In this document: positions 1 through 8,429 of the stretch, in pieces
Layout of the letters: each line of letters opens with the position of its first letter
Position numbering within the stretch: position 1 is the first letter of the stretch
DNA from: Kribbella italica
GTDB taxonomy: Bacteria > Actinomycetota > Actinomycetes > Propionibacteriales > Kribbellaceae
Assembly: GCF_014205135.1 (NCBI RefSeq)
Contig: NZ_JACHMY010000001.1
Coordinates: forward strand, 8,308,001 to 8,372,000
Direction of reading: 5' to 3'
Length of the DNA: 64,000 bases
Translations under genes and position numbers: made by a program
Notes under the pieces: generated by a model
Database searches by the model: none
Told to the model about the DNA's origin: nothing
What the model saw: only the letters and a program-made list of their open reading frames with translations

Positions 1-593
1 GCCGCAGGGCGGTTGCCCTTATTACCAGCAGTGTGGACCATGCCCCGGCCGGTGTATCGACGGCCAGACTCCGCGCCATCGAGGCTCGGGCCTGGGCCGA
101 GCTGGGGCGTCCGGACCACGTGAAAGAAGCGCTGCGACTGGCTGACTCCGAAATGGACCAGGCGCTCGACAACGAGCTGTACGGGGCGACTGGTGGAGAG
201 TTCGGCTGGGGACCGAGTCGTCACGCGGCCTGTGCTGGTACGGCACTGCTCACAGTGGGGCAGGGGGACTCCGCAGTTGTTCGGATCAGTGACGCGATCA
301 GTCTTGTCGTCGAGGATCCGTTCAGTGGACTGGAGCCGGCTCGAGCCCGCGTCGATCTTGCGACAGCCGAACTACTGGCCGGACGGCTCGACGCCGGCGT
401 CGAGGCGATCGACTCGGTATGGACCATTCCCGCACCCCACCGCAGGCATGGGCTGACCGGTCGAATGGATCAACTGGCGCGCCAACTCACGAGTCGCGAC
501 TGGCGTGATACGCCGCGGGCGATCGAGCTTCGGGATCAGATCGAGGTGTTCAACTCCGAAGCTGTTTCACGCCTGGCGCTTCCGAGCGCCTGA
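1..593 (+). CDS. C-terminal part of a TPR-containing XRE-type regulator (5' end outside window)
   Basis: The reading frame is open from base 3, so the N-terminus lies upstream of the window. A GTG at 33 is in frame but has no reason to be the true start. The visible ~196 residues are helical and rich in Ala, Arg and Leu. They include A-R-L-R-A-I-E-A-R-A-W-A-E-L-G and repeated degenerate 34-residue helix pairs, as in the TPR half of Streptomyces-type HTH regulators. The DNA-binding domain is not visible. It converges on the next gene and overlaps it tail-to-tail by 27 bp (567-593). The TPR-regulator reading rests on the helical pattern; another TPR protein is possible. Confidence 0.6.
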   Translation, partial: RRAVALITSSVDHAPAGVSTARLRAIEARAWAELGRPDHVKEALRLADSEMDQALDNELYGATGGEFGWGPSRHAACAGTALLTVGQGDSAVVRISDAISLVVEDPFSGLEPARARVDLATAELLAGRLDAGVEAIDSVWTIPAPHRRHGLTGRMDQLARQLTSRDWRDTPRAIELRDQIEVFNSEAVSRLALPSA

Positions 594-1610
594 GGCGTCT
601 GCGGCAAACCACTTGGCGAGTAGTTCAGCCTCCTTCTCGGGCGCCATGCCGAGCTGCCGCTGCCGCGGATGGTCGATCAGGCCATCTCGGTCCAAGGCCA
701 CTTTGAAGTCCTCCAACATGTCGGAGAGTGGTCGGGGCTGGAGACCGGCCGCAGCGGCCAGTTGGCCATCGACTCGCCAGGTGCCTTCGGCAGTACGCCA
801 GAGTGGGATTTCTGTCCATTGCCGCACGTCTTGCTTGGCCAGCCACTCCGCATCGACCCAGACCGGCTGCGCACGGCGGCCGGTCAGGTCGAGACAGATA
901 TCGATCAGGTCGCCGAAGGTGGCATGACCGACGGGAGCGACGAGGTTGAAGGCGCCGTCACGTCGGGTCTGGATGGCGTCGAGGAGGAAGCTCGAGACGT
1001 CGCGCACATCAAGGGGCTGAATCGGCTGCTCCGGCGGCGACGGCAGCAGCCATTGACCACCACGGGCAGCTCGCTCGATCAGTTTCAAGGCTCGACCGAT
1101 GTACTCGCCCGGCCCGAGGATGACGCCGGGCCGCACGATCAGACTGCGCTTACTGCTTGACGTGACAGCGATCTCGCACCCTGCCTTGAGCGTGCCATAG
1201 CGCTTGCCGATCGACATGTCAGCCAGCTCAGGTGACTGCTCGGTGAATGTCGATCGTGTGTGCCAGAGCGGTGAGGACTCATTGACCGCGGTTGTCGGCC
1301 AATCCTGGTAGACGCTGACGGTCGAGACGAGCACGTACTGCTCGACTCGACCGTTCAGCGCTTCCGTCGTCCGGGCAACATCCGTTGGCTCGTACGCGCT
1401 GGTGTCGATCACTGCATCCCACGGGCCGGAAGCCGCGAGGCGGCGGAGGTCGGTGTCGCTGCGACGATCTCCAACCACATGGGAGACGCCGGCCGGTGGC
1501 AGTCCGCTCTTGCCGCGCGAGAAGGCGGTGACATCCCATCCGCGAGCGAAGGCATCCATGGCGATTGTCCGACCGAGAAACCAGCTGCCGCCGAGGATCA
1601 GAAGTCTCAT
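567..1610 (-). CDS. NAD-dependent epimerase/dehydratase-type extended SDR
   Basis: A 347-residue protein starting M-R-L-L-I-L-G-G-S-W-F-L-G, a Rossmann glycine-rich dinucleotide loop of the atypical extended SDR class. D-V-T-A-F-S-R-G after beta-2 suggests NADP-type recognition. D-A-V-I-D-T-S-A-Y and Y-V-L-V-S-T-V-S-V-Y-Q-D follow the usual beta-4/beta-5 pattern, with Tyr of S-V-Y-x-D in the catalytic region but without a clean YxxxK. The likely role is nucleotide-sugar or isoflavone-reductase-like chemistry on an unidentified substrate. The start at 1610 has a weak GGA about 8 bases upstream. It stands alone on the minus strand with 118 bp before the next gene. Confidence 0.8.
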   Translation of the reverse strand: MRLLILGGSWFLGRTIAMDAFARGWDVTAFSRGKSGLPPAGVSHVVGDRRSDTDLRRLAASGPWDAVIDTSAYEPTDVARTTEALNGRVEQYVLVSTVSVYQDWPTTAVNESSPLWHTRSTFTEQSPELADMSIGKRYGTLKAGCEIAVTSSSKRSLIVRPGVILGPGEYIGRALKLIERAARGGQWLLPSPPEQPIQPLDVRDVSSFLLDAIQTRRDGAFNLVAPVGHATFGDLIDICLDLTGRRAQPVWVDAEWLAKQDVRQWTEIPLWRTAEGTWRVDGQLAAAAGLQPRPLSDMLEDFKVALDRDGLIDHPRQRQLGMAPEKEAELLAKWFAADASGARKRQA

Positions 1611-1728
1611 GAGGTCGATCCTGCCTGCGAGAAAGGCTCGCCGCCAATCGTCAGGCGACTCCCGCGGGTAGTTACGAAGTAGCTTCTGGAATTTCGGAAG
1701 GCGCCGACCAGGCGAGCCACACGCGTCC

Positions 1729-3033
1729 TCAGCTCAGCAGAAACTCGCGGATCTGTTCGGAGATCGGCTCCGGGGCCGCCCAGAACGCGCCGTGGTCCTG
1801 GTTAGGCAGGGTTAGGACCGTGACATTCGGCAGCAGGGCGTCCAGCGCGTCGCCGGCCGTGCGGAAGTAGGGCTCGCTGTTCTCGCCGACGGCGACCGCG
1901 ATCGGTGCGTCGATCGACCAGCGGTCGGTGGGCAGGGGCTTGCCGTCCAGGAGCCCGCGCAGGATCTTGCCTTCGTAGGCGAACGTGTGGGCGTACCGGG
2001 TCGTGTCTTCCCACGACGGGTCCTGCTTCATCGGCTCGAGGTACTCGGTGGGAACGCCGATCACCTCGGTCATCATGTACTCGACGGCCTCGCTGCGCCG
2101 GCCTGCCGCGATCAGTTCTTCCACGTGTCCGACGTAGTCGGCGGGTGCCGGTGGCCGGGAGTCGTCGACCAAGAACGGCGGATCGTAGAGGTAGAGCCCG
2201 GTCACCTTGTCGCCGAGCGCACTCGCCGCGTCGAGGGTGATCGCGCAGCCACCGGAACCGCTGGTCAGGGCCGCGGAACCACCTGCGACGTCGATCAGTA
2301 CGGCGATGTCGTCGATTTCGCGGGCCGGGTCGTAGGGCTGTGGATCACCGCTGGCGCCGCGTCCGCGGCGGTCGAAGGTGATCACCGTGAAGTGCTCGGA
2401 CAGCGCCTTGACCAAGCCGGCGACGCCGGTATGGTCCTCGGCGACGTTGCTGATCACGATGATCGCCGGGCCGGAGCCGGTCTTCTCGTAGGCGATCGTG
2501 GTCCCGTCGGTGGAGGTGATCGTCTGCATGGTCGTGTCCTTTCGGGGTGTTTCGAGGAGATCGTCGAGCCGGTCGAGGGACTCGGCGTAGCCCTCGGCCA
2601 TCTGCAGCTCGACCGCTCGGCGCAGCGCCTGGCGGTCGGGGAAACTCGCCTCGACCTCGACACGGCACCCGGTGCCCGCCGGAGCGAAGGTGACCGAGGT
2701 CGGGAAGGTGCCGGTGCCGTCGGGTCGCCATTCCTCGTCGGCGAAAGTGTCCTCGTAGGTCAGTGCGGAGCGCGGTACGACGACGCCGTACGTGGCGAGG
2801 CCGCGGATCGGTTCGGCCGATCCGTCCCGCGGCGCGAGCTGGAACCGCCACCGGCCGCCCGGGCGAACGTCCATCTCGTGAACGGTCGCCGCCCAGCCTG
2901 CCGGGCCCCACCACTGGCTGATCGCCGCGGCGTCGGTCCAGGCCCACCACGCCCGGTCCACACCGGCGCCGTAGCTGCGGCTGATCCGGATGGTGTTGCG
3001 TGAGCTGTCGATCACGATGCCGTCCTCAGGCAT
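1729..3033 (-). CDS. SRPBCC (AHSA1-like) domain fused to an alpha/beta hydrolase
   Basis: Residues ~10-155 form an AHSA1/SRPBCC domain (A-W-W-A-W-T-D-A-A-A-I-S-Q-W-W-G-P start, then P-G-G-R-W-R-F). Residues ~169-434 form an alpha/beta hydrolase: F-D-R-R-G-R-G-A-S-G strand-turn, nucleophile elbow S-G-S-G-G, catalytic His in N-Q-D-H-G. The two are joined in frame by E-T-P-R-K-D-T-T-M-Q. An ATG at 2529 with GAAAGGA just upstream marks where a separate hydrolase gene would begin, and no stop codon separates the halves. The start at 3033 (M-P-E-D-G) is preferred over 3048: it has GAGGA about 8 bases upstream and overlaps the ArsR stop as ATGCCTGA, implying translational coupling. Substrate unknown. 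Confidence 0.8.
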   Translation of the reverse strand: MPEDGIVIDSSRNTIRISRSYGAGVDRAWWAWTDAAAISQWWGPAGWAATVHEMDVRPGGRWRFQLAPRDGSAEPIRGLATYGVVVPRSALTYEDTFADEEWRPDGTGTFPTSVTFAPAGTGCRVEVEASFPDRQALRRAVELQMAEGYAESLDRLDDLLETPRKDTTMQTITSTDGTTIAYEKTGSGPAIIVISNVAEDHTGVAGLVKALSEHFTVITFDRRGRGASGDPQPYDPAREIDDIAVLIDVAGGSAALTSGSGGCAITLDAASALGDKVTGLYLYDPPFLVDDSRPPAPADYVGHVEELIAAGRRSEAVEYMMTEVIGVPTEYLEPMKQDPSWEDTTRYAHTFAYEGKILRGLLDGKPLPTDRWSIDAPIAVAVGENSEPYFRTAGDALDALLPNVTVLTLPNQDHGAFWAAPEPISEQIREFLLS

Positions 3034-3364
3034 GGTCCGAGTCCTCACTGTTCGTCTCGTCGAGGAAGGAGCCGAGGCGGTCCATCCGTTCGGACCACAG
3101 GCCCGCGAACTGCTGCGTCCAGTCGCTCAGCTCGCGCATGGCGTCCGGACGAAGCCGGTAGATCCGTTGCTGCGCCTGCTTCGTCGCGTCGACCAGGCCC
3201 GCCTCGGCGAGCAGCCGCAGATGCCGGGACACCTGCGGCTGGCCCAGATCGAGGTCGTCGACGATGCCGCCGACCGACCGTGGGCCGTCCCTGAGCAGCT
3301 CGACGATCCGGAACCGGTTCGGCTCCGAGAGCGCTGTCAGCCGCCGTTGCACCGTCTCGACCAT
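3026..3364 (-). CDS. ArsR/SmtB-family winged-helix repressor
   Basis: A 112-residue protein with the ArsR wHTH: L-S-E-P-N-R-F-R-I-V-E-L-L-R-D-G-P-R-S-V-G-G-I, then recognition helix Q-P-Q-V-S-R-H-L-R-L-L-A-E-A-G-L-V and wing Q-R-I-Y-R-L. No CxC metal site is visible, so it fits the SRPBCC-partner subclass of ArsR regulators that sit beside AHSA1 genes. ATG 3364 gives the standard family N-terminus; the longer 3403 start would add a hydrophobic cysteine-rich run lacking family support. It probably regulates itself and the coupled fusion gene from the AT-rich region 3365-3405. Confidence 0.9.
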   Translation of the reverse strand: MVETVQRRLTALSEPNRFRIVELLRDGPRSVGGIVDDLDLGQPQVSRHLRLLAEAGLVDATKQAQQRIYRLRPDAMRELSDWTQQFAGLWSERMDRLGSFLDETNSEDSDHA

Positions 3365-3405
3365 GGCTTGAATATACACACAAACACATATACAGGAAAC
3401 CACAT
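3365..3405 (-). promoter_or_regulatory. AT-rich putative promoter/operator of the arsR operon
   Basis: This stretch is strikingly AT-rich against a ~70% GC background and carries ATATACAC and CACATATAC elements about 10-15 bp apart. On the minus strand TATATT lies a few bases from the arsR ATG at 3364. Position and composition suggest the promoter and ArsR binding site. There is no perfect palindrome, so the operator assignment is inference. Confidence 0.4.
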
Positions 3406-3525
3406 GTACGACGCAGAGCCCGAGTCCCGCCGAAGGCCGTCCGCGATGCGGGACCGCGGACCACCGGCCCGCGGACCGTTCCCTAGCATGGAGGTAATGA
3501 CAAACCCCGAGGACCGACGGCAGCG

Positions 3526-4455
3526 ATGTCGTCCGTTCTGAGCGCCTTCTTCACCCTCGTCGCGGTCGCCGTCCTCGGGTACGTCGTCGGCCGGGCCGGC
3601 GTCCTCCGCAGTGAGGACGAGCTGGTGCTGTCCCGGCTGGCCTTCTTCGTCGCCACGCCGGCCCTGATGTTCGCCACGATCGCGCGCGCGGATCTGAACG
3701 TGATCTTCTCGCCGGTCCTGCTCACCAGCCTGTCGTGCGTGCTGATCATCGTGGTGCTGTCGCTGACCGTCTCCGGTCTGGTCTGGCACCGCGACCGGGC
3801 GCAGGCGACGATCGGCGCGCTCGCGGCGTCGTACGTGAACGCGGGCAACCTGGGGATCCCGGTCGCCGTCTACGTTCTCGGCGACGGCGCGCTGGTCGCA
3901 CCGCTCGTGCTCTTCCAGCTCCTGGTGATGGCCCCCGTCGCCTTCGCCGTACTGGACGGCTACCGGCAAGGCTCCGGCCGGCGGGTGTCACTGAAGACCA
4001 TCCTGACCCGCCCGCTGCGCAACCCGCTGACGGTCGCGTCGCTGCTGGGCCTGCTGGTCGCCGCGGTCGGCTTCGACCCGCCGACGCTCCTGATGCGCCC
4101 GATCGAGCTGGTCGGTGCCGCGGGAGTCCCGGTCGCGCTGATCGCGTACGGGCTGAGCCTGAGCGGCCGGACCAACAGCACCCGCCTCGGCCCCGGCCCG
4201 GACCTCACCCTGGCGGTCTCGCTCAAGATCGTCCTCCAGCCCGCCATCGCGTACGCCGTGGGCCGTTGGGTCCTCGGCCTCGAGGGACACGCCCTGCTGG
4301 CGCCGACTCTGCTGGCAGCGCTCCCTACCGCCCAGAACGTCTACGTGTACGCCGTCCACTACCGCACCGGTCAGCAGCTCGCCCGCAGCACGGTCATGCT
4401 CAGCACGCTGCTCTCCATCCCCACCATGACGCTGATCACCGGCCTGCTGGCCTGA
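3526..4455 (+). CDS. AEC-family (auxin efflux carrier-like) transporter
   Basis: A 309-residue membrane protein with about ten hydrophobic segments in two five-helix halves. The N-terminus is S-A-F-F-T-L-V-A-V-A-V-L-G-Y, the conserved Asn region reads A-S-Y-V-N-A-G-N-L-G-I-P, and the C-terminal P-T-A-Q-N-V-Y-V-Y-A is the mirrored crossover motif. Bacterial members export small organic acids or malate/malonate; the substrate here cannot be told. The gene is divergent from arsR with a ~160 bp shared upstream region. It is followed after 18 bp by comF, but common function is not implied. Confidence 0.88.
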   Translation: MSSVLSAFFTLVAVAVLGYVVGRAGVLRSEDELVLSRLAFFVATPALMFATIARADLNVIFSPVLLTSLSCVLIIVVLSLTVSGLVWHRDRAQATIGALAASYVNAGNLGIPVAVYVLGDGALVAPLVLFQLLVMAPVAFAVLDGYRQGSGRRVSLKTILTRPLRNPLTVASLLGLLVAAVGFDPPTLLMRPIELVGAAGVPVALIAYGLSLSGRTNSTRLGPGPDLTLAVSLKIVLQPAIAYAVGRWVLGLEGHALLAPTLLAALPTAQNVYVYAVHYRTGQQLARSTVMLSTLLSIPTMTLITGLLA

Positions 4456-4473
4456 GTTGTCCACAGGGGTCGT

Positions 4474-5199
4474 TTGCGCTGGAGGCCCGCGACGGCGCAG
4501 GGTTTCGGGGTGGGGCTCCGGGACGCGTGGGTGGATCTTGTCCTCGGCGGGACCTGCGCCGGCTGTGAGCGTCCGGGAGTCAGCCTCTGCCGGGAGTGCC
4601 GTGCCGATCTGGCGGCGCTGACTCCGTTCAGCGCCAGCCCGACGCCCGCGCCGGCCGGGTTCCCCGGCGCGACCGCCTGTTCGCCGTACGACGGAATGCT
4701 GCGCCGCCTGATCATCGAGCACAAGGAGCACGCTCGCTACACCCTGGCCGGACCGCTCGGCAAGACCCTCGCCATCTCGGTCGCGGCGGCGATCGAGCCG
4801 GGCCGGGCGGCCTGGATCTGCCCGATCCCGTCCGCCCGGGCGACCGTTCGCGCCCGCGGGCACGAACCGCTGCGGCGGATCGCGATCGTTGCCGTCCGCC
4901 ACCTCCGCGGACACGGGTACGACGTCCGTCTGGCCGACGCCCTCGGACTCGTCCGCCGGCCCCGGGACCAGGCCGGGCTGTCGGCGCGGGAGCGGTTCGC
5001 CAACCTGGACGGCGTGTTCGGGGTGCGTTCGCGCTGGGCTGAAACGCTGACGGATCAGCCGCTCCTGCTGGTCGACGACGTGCTGACCACCGGATCCACG
5101 CTCACGCAGGCCGCCGGAGCCTTGGAAACAACGGGAATCGCGGTGCTCGGATCCGCCGTACTGGCCGCCACCCGCCGGTACGGGACGCCCGGTTCATGA
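4474..5199 (+). CDS. ComF-family phosphoribosyltransferase-like protein
   Basis: A 241-residue protein (229 if GTG 4510 is the start; TTG 4474 has AGGGG about 7 bases upstream). It has an N-terminal zinc finger C-A-G-C ... C-R-E-C, then a type-I PRT fold ending in the PRPP-binding loop L-L-V-D-D-V-L-T-T-G-S-T. R-P-R-D-Q-A-G-L-S-A-R-E-R is the ComF signature region. ComF supports natural transformation in Gram-positives; its role in actinobacteria is unclear. It lies directly upstream of hpf and secA, the same order as Rv3242c-Rv3241c-Rv3240c. Confidence 0.9.
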   Translation: MRWRPATAQGFGVGLRDAWVDLVLGGTCAGCERPGVSLCRECRADLAALTPFSASPTPAPAGFPGATACSPYDGMLRRLIIEHKEHARYTLAGPLGKTLAISVAAAIEPGRAAWICPIPSARATVRARGHEPLRRIAIVAVRHLRGHGYDVRLADALGLVRRPRDQAGLSARERFANLDGVFGVRSRWAETLTDQPLLLVDDVLTTGSTLTQAAGALETTGIAVLGSAVLAATRRYGTPGS

Positions 5200-5415
5200 G
5201 AACTTCCCTACCGGTTTTCGCCGAAGCCGACTAGCGTTGGCCTATGACACCCGCTAGGGCTTGTCGGGCAGTGAAGTGGCGCAGGACCGGATCAGCCGGA
5301 ATCCTGGCCACGGAGTCCGACCGGCTTGACAGCGGGTGTTCGCGTTTCGGGCTCCGGCGAGCTGGTCACGGAGGTTCCGGAACGTAAAAGAAGTCGCCGA
5401 TCGATGGAGGTTTCC

Positions 5416-6039
5416 GTGGACGTCGTTGTCAAGGGTCATCACTGCGAGGTCAGTGACCGCTTCCGGCAGTACGTCGAGGAAAAGCTCGCCAGGATCGAGA
5501 AGGTCGATCACCGGGTGCTGCGATGCGAAGTGGAAGTCAGTCAGGAGAAGAACCCGCGACAGCACGATCGGGCGATGAGGGTCGAGCTCACGATGTACAC
5601 CAAGGGTCCGGTGGTCCGGGCCGAGGCGTGCGGTGAGACCAAGCAGGCGGCGTTCGACGTCAGCCTGGACCGGCTGCGGGCGCAGGTCCGCAAGGCCGCC
5701 GACCGTCGCCGGGTGCACCGCGGCGAGCACGCGCCCGAGGGGCTGCGGCACGTCAACGCCAAGCAGACGTTCAACGGTGCCGACCTCGTGGTCGAGGAGA
5801 CCGCGGACGACGAGGTGCCGACCCAGAAGTTCGGATCGCTGACGGTGACCGGGGACGGTCCGCTGGTGATGCGCGAGAAGACCCACACCGCCAAGCCGAT
5901 GTCGCTGGACCAGGCTCTCTACGAGCTGGAGCTGGTCGGCCACGACTTCTACCTGTTCGTCGACGCCGACGAGAACCAGCCGAGCGTCGTCTACCGCCGC
6001 CGGGGCTACGACTACGGCGTGATCCGCCTGGCCGTCTGA
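5416..6039 (+). CDS. hpf: Long-form ribosome hibernation promoting factor
   Basis: A 207-residue protein with an N-terminal S30AE domain (residues ~1-105: V-V-K-G-H-H-C-E-V, F-R-Q-Y-V-E-E-K-L) and a C-terminal dimerisation domain (~145-205: M-S-L-D-Q-A-L-Y-E-L-E-L-V-G-H-D-F-Y-L-F). This is the long form that forms 100S ribosome dimers at starvation. I choose GTG 5416 because GGAGG lies 5 bases upstream and the product begins D-V-V-V-K-G like the family; ATG 5404 is in frame but would consume that Shine-Dalgarno. A 200 bp leader separates it from comF, and it ends in a strong hairpin. Confidence 0.93.
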   Translation: MDVVVKGHHCEVSDRFRQYVEEKLARIEKVDHRVLRCEVEVSQEKNPRQHDRAMRVELTMYTKGPVVRAEACGETKQAAFDVSLDRLRAQVRKAADRRRVHRGEHAPEGLRHVNAKQTFNGADLVVEETADDEVPTQKFGSLTVTGDGPLVMREKTHTAKPMSLDQALYELELVGHDFYLFVDADENQPSVVYRRRGYDYGVIRLAV

Positions 6040-6053
6040 CCCACCGAGGACGC

Positions 6054-6089
6054 GAAGAGGGGCCCGGGCGAAAGCCCGGGCCCCTCTTC
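6054..6089. terminator. Bidirectional intrinsic terminator between hpf and the trypsin gene
   Basis: A perfect 16-bp stem (GAAGAGGGGCCCGGGC and its complement) with a GAAA tetraloop, followed by a short pyrimidine run. It sits between two convergent genes and can serve both. Confidence 0.92.
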
Positions 6090-6103
6090 CTTTCGGGAGG
6101 TAC

Positions 6104-6907
6104 CTAGCTACCGATCTGCGCCTGCAGCTCGGCGGAGTACGTCGCGACCTCGGCGTACACGCCCGGGTTGCCGGCGTCGGCGCAGCCGATGCCCCAGGAG
6201 ACGACGCCGAACAGGCGGCCGTTCAGGACCAGCGGGCCACCGGAGTCGCCCTGGCACGAGTCCTTGCCGCCGTCCTCGTAGCCGGCGCAGATCTCGCCGT
6301 TGCCGACGTACCCCTGGCTGGCGTACACGTCCGCGCAGTAGGAGTCACCGAGCACCGGGACGGTCACCTTCTGGAAGGTGTCGGCCGGGCCGGTGCCCTC
6401 GGTGTTGCCGTAGCCGTAGACGACCGACTGGGCGCCGGCCACGTCCGCGGCGGTGTCGGTCTCCAGCGGCAACGTCGGTACGCCGGTGAACGGCGTCTCC
6501 AGCGTCATCACCGCGACGTCGTGACCGGGCTGCTGCCCGTACGCCGGGTCGGCCCAGATGCTGGTGATCTTCGAGGTCTGGCCACCGGATCCGGACAGCT
6601 CGTCGCGGCCCTGGACGGCCGTGTACGTGCTCGCCGCCTCCGTCGCGCAGTGCGCGGCGGTGACGATCTTGTTCGCCGCGACCAGGGTGGCGCCGCAGTA
6701 CTGGCCGCTGGGGACCGGGGATCCGCTGTTGTTCAGCGCCAGGGCCCACGGGGTGTCGGCGGTGTGGGCGATCTCGCCACCGACGATCCGGGTGTGCGGA
6801 GGTTCCGGCGCCGGGCTCGCCGACGCGGTGCCGATCGCGCCGAGCGACGCGGCGGTCAGCGCCGCCGCGGCCAGAGTGGCTCGAACCAGCTGGATTCTTC
6901 CTGTCAT
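6104..6907 (-). CDS. Secreted trypsin-like (S1) serine protease
   Basis: A 267-residue preproprotein with a Sec signal peptide (hydrophobic ~10-28, A-S-A cleavage region), a short propeptide, then mature N-terminus R-I-V-G-G. The catalytic triad is visible: His in V-T-A-A-H-C, Asp in D-V-A-V-M, Ser in C-Q-G-D-S-G-G-P. Asp three residues before D-S-G context (K-D-S-C-Q-G-D-S-G-G-P) sets trypsin-type Arg/Lys specificity, and V-S-W-G-I-G-C completes the S1 pocket. ATG 6907 is favoured over GTG 6922 because GGAG lies 9 bases upstream. Probably an extracellular scavenging protease. Confidence 0.95.
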   Translation of the reverse strand: MTGRIQLVRATLAAAALTAASLGAIGTASASPAPEPPHTRIVGGEIAHTADTPWALALNNSGSPVPSGQYCGATLVAANKIVTAAHCATEAASTYTAVQGRDELSGSGGQTSKITSIWADPAYGQQPGHDVAVMTLETPFTGVPTLPLETDTAADVAGAQSVVYGYGNTEGTGPADTFQKVTVPVLGDSYCADVYASQGYVGNGEICAGYEDGGKDSCQGDSGGPLVLNGRLFGVVSWGIGCADAGNPGVYAEVATYSAELQAQIGS

Positions 6908-7014
6908 TGCCTCACGCTCCACAGGTGAAGGAGACCGCGCGGGCGTCGCGGCCTACCTAGGAGCGTCGCCTGTGTGCGGTGCGTAGCGCACCTCTCACCT
7001 TTGGTAACTCGGGA

Positions 7015-7205
7015 GTTATGACCTGGGTGGGGGGAATGGGTCTGAGGGAAGGACAGGGAAGGAAAGGAGGGGAGGGCGGGGGGATGGGGGAGAAGGTGGA
7101 GGGGCTTCGGGGGTTGGTATTTGGTGGGCTTCGGGGGGAAATGTTGGTGGGGGTCGGGGGGTGGTGTTTGTGGGGTTCGGGGGAATGTCGGTGGGGGTCG
7201 GCAGA
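7015..7205 (+). repeat. G-rich strand-skewed leader upstream of the YcaQ-like gene
   Basis: About 190 bp in which the plus strand is dominated by runs of 3-6 G separated by 1-6 bases, with very few C. It is not a tandem repeat. The many G-tracts satisfy G-quadruplex patterns repeatedly. It ends immediately before the start at 7206, so it forms the promoter or 5' leader of that gene. Confidence 0.7.
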
Positions 7206-8429
7206 ATGTTTCGGGTGACTCAGACTCAGGTGCTGTCTCAGGCTCAGGCTCGGCGGATCGGGTTGGCCGCTCAGGGGTTTGCCGATCCTCGGCCGAAGGG
7301 TGTGCCGGACATGCGGGCGCTCAGTCGGGTGCTCGGGAGGATCGGGTTGCTGCAGATCGACTCGGTCAATGTGCTGAGCCGGGCGCAGTACCTGCCGCTC
7401 TACTCGCGCCTGGGGCCGTACCCGCGGGACCTGCTCGACCGGGCGGCCGGTAAGGCTCCGCGCCGTCTGGTGGAGTACTGGGCGCACGAGGCCTCGCTGA
7501 TCCCGGTCGAGACGCACCCGCTGATGCGGTGGCGGATGGCTCGGGCGAGCACCGAGGCGTGGGGCGGGCCGCGCTCGATCGCGGCCGAGCGGCCGGACTT
7601 GGTCAAGCAGGTGCTCGCCGACGTCACCGCGCACGGTCCGCTGACCGCGCGCGAGATCGACGACGACGTGGAGCGCCAGAAGGACAACTGGGGCTGGAAC
7701 TGGTCGGACGTGAAGCGCGCGCTGGAGTTCCTGTTCTTCGCGGGCGAGATCACCGTCGCCAAGCGCAACCAGCAGTTCGAGCGGATGTACGATGTCCCGG
7801 AGCGCGTGCTGCCCGCCGCCGTGCTGGCCACGCCGGTCCCGACGCCGGAGGAGGCGCACCGGGAGCTGATCCGGATCGCGGCGAAGGCGCACGGCGTGGG
7901 GACGGCGCAGTGCTTGAAGGACTACTTCCGGACCGCTCCGGCGCCGACCACCCAGGCGATCGGGGAGCTGGTCGAGGAGGGCGAGTTGCTGCCGGTCACG
8001 ATCCAGGGCTGGAAGCGCCCGGCGTACCTGCACCGCGACGCCCGGCTGCCGCGCCGGGTGAACACGCGGGCCCTGGTCAGCCCGTTCGACTCGCTGGTCT
8101 ACGAGCGGACCCGGACGGAGATGCTCTTCGACTTCCGGTACCGGATCGAGATCTACGTCCCGGCCGAGAAGCGCGTGTACGGGTACTACGTGCTCCCGTT
8201 CCTGCTCGGCGACCGGCTGGTGGCCCGGGTCGACCTGAAGGCGGACCGGGCGTCCGGCGTACTGCTGGTGCAGTCCGCGCACGCGGAGGACGGCGCGCCG
8301 GCCGAGACCCCGGAGGAGCTGGCCGCCGAGCTGGTCCAGCTGGCCGGCTGGCTCGGGCTCGACCACGTCCGGGTGGCCGGCCCCGGCGATCTGGCGCCTG
8401 CGCTCAGTCACGCCCTGCGCGGACAGTGA
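7206..8429 (+). CDS. YcaQ/AlkZ-like winged-helix DNA glycosylase family protein
   Basis: A 407-residue protein of the HTH_42/YcaQ-AlkZ family, which unhook DNA crosslinks or excise bulky alkyl-purines. The family's Q-x-D catalytic motif is present in L-L-Q-I-D-S-V-N-V-L, followed by A-Q-Y-L-P-L-Y-S-R-L-G-P-Y. The central tandem winged helices and the C-terminal beta-barrel motif (S-P-F-D-S-L-V-Y-E-R-T-R) are intact. ATG 7206 gives the usual N-terminus; upstream in-frame codons run through G-rich non-coding DNA. AlkZ protects against azinomycin-like crosslinkers in Streptomyces; the lesion handled here is unknown. Confidence 0.85.
   Translation: MFRVTQTQVLSQAQARRIGLAAQGFADPRPKGVPDMRALSRVLGRIGLLQIDSVNVLSRAQYLPLYSRLGPYPRDLLDRAAGKAPRRLVEYWAHEASLIPVETHPLMRWRMARASTEAWGGPRSIAAERPDLVKQVLADVTAHGPLTAREIDDDVERQKDNWGWNWSDVKRALEFLFFAGEITVAKRNQQFERMYDVPERVLPAAVLATPVPTPEEAHRELIRIAAKAHGVGTAQCLKDYFRTAPAPTTQAIGELVEEGELLPVTIQGWKRPAYLHRDARLPRRVNTRALVSPFDSLVYERTRTEMLFDFRYRIEIYVPAEKRVYGYYVLPFLLGDRLVARVDLKADRASGVLLVQSAHAEDGAPAETPEELAAELVQLAGWLGLDHVRVAGPGDLAPALSHALRGQ

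Noticed and set aside
5323..5345. TTGACA promoter before hpf
   Set aside because: No acceptable -10 lies 16-18 bp downstream.
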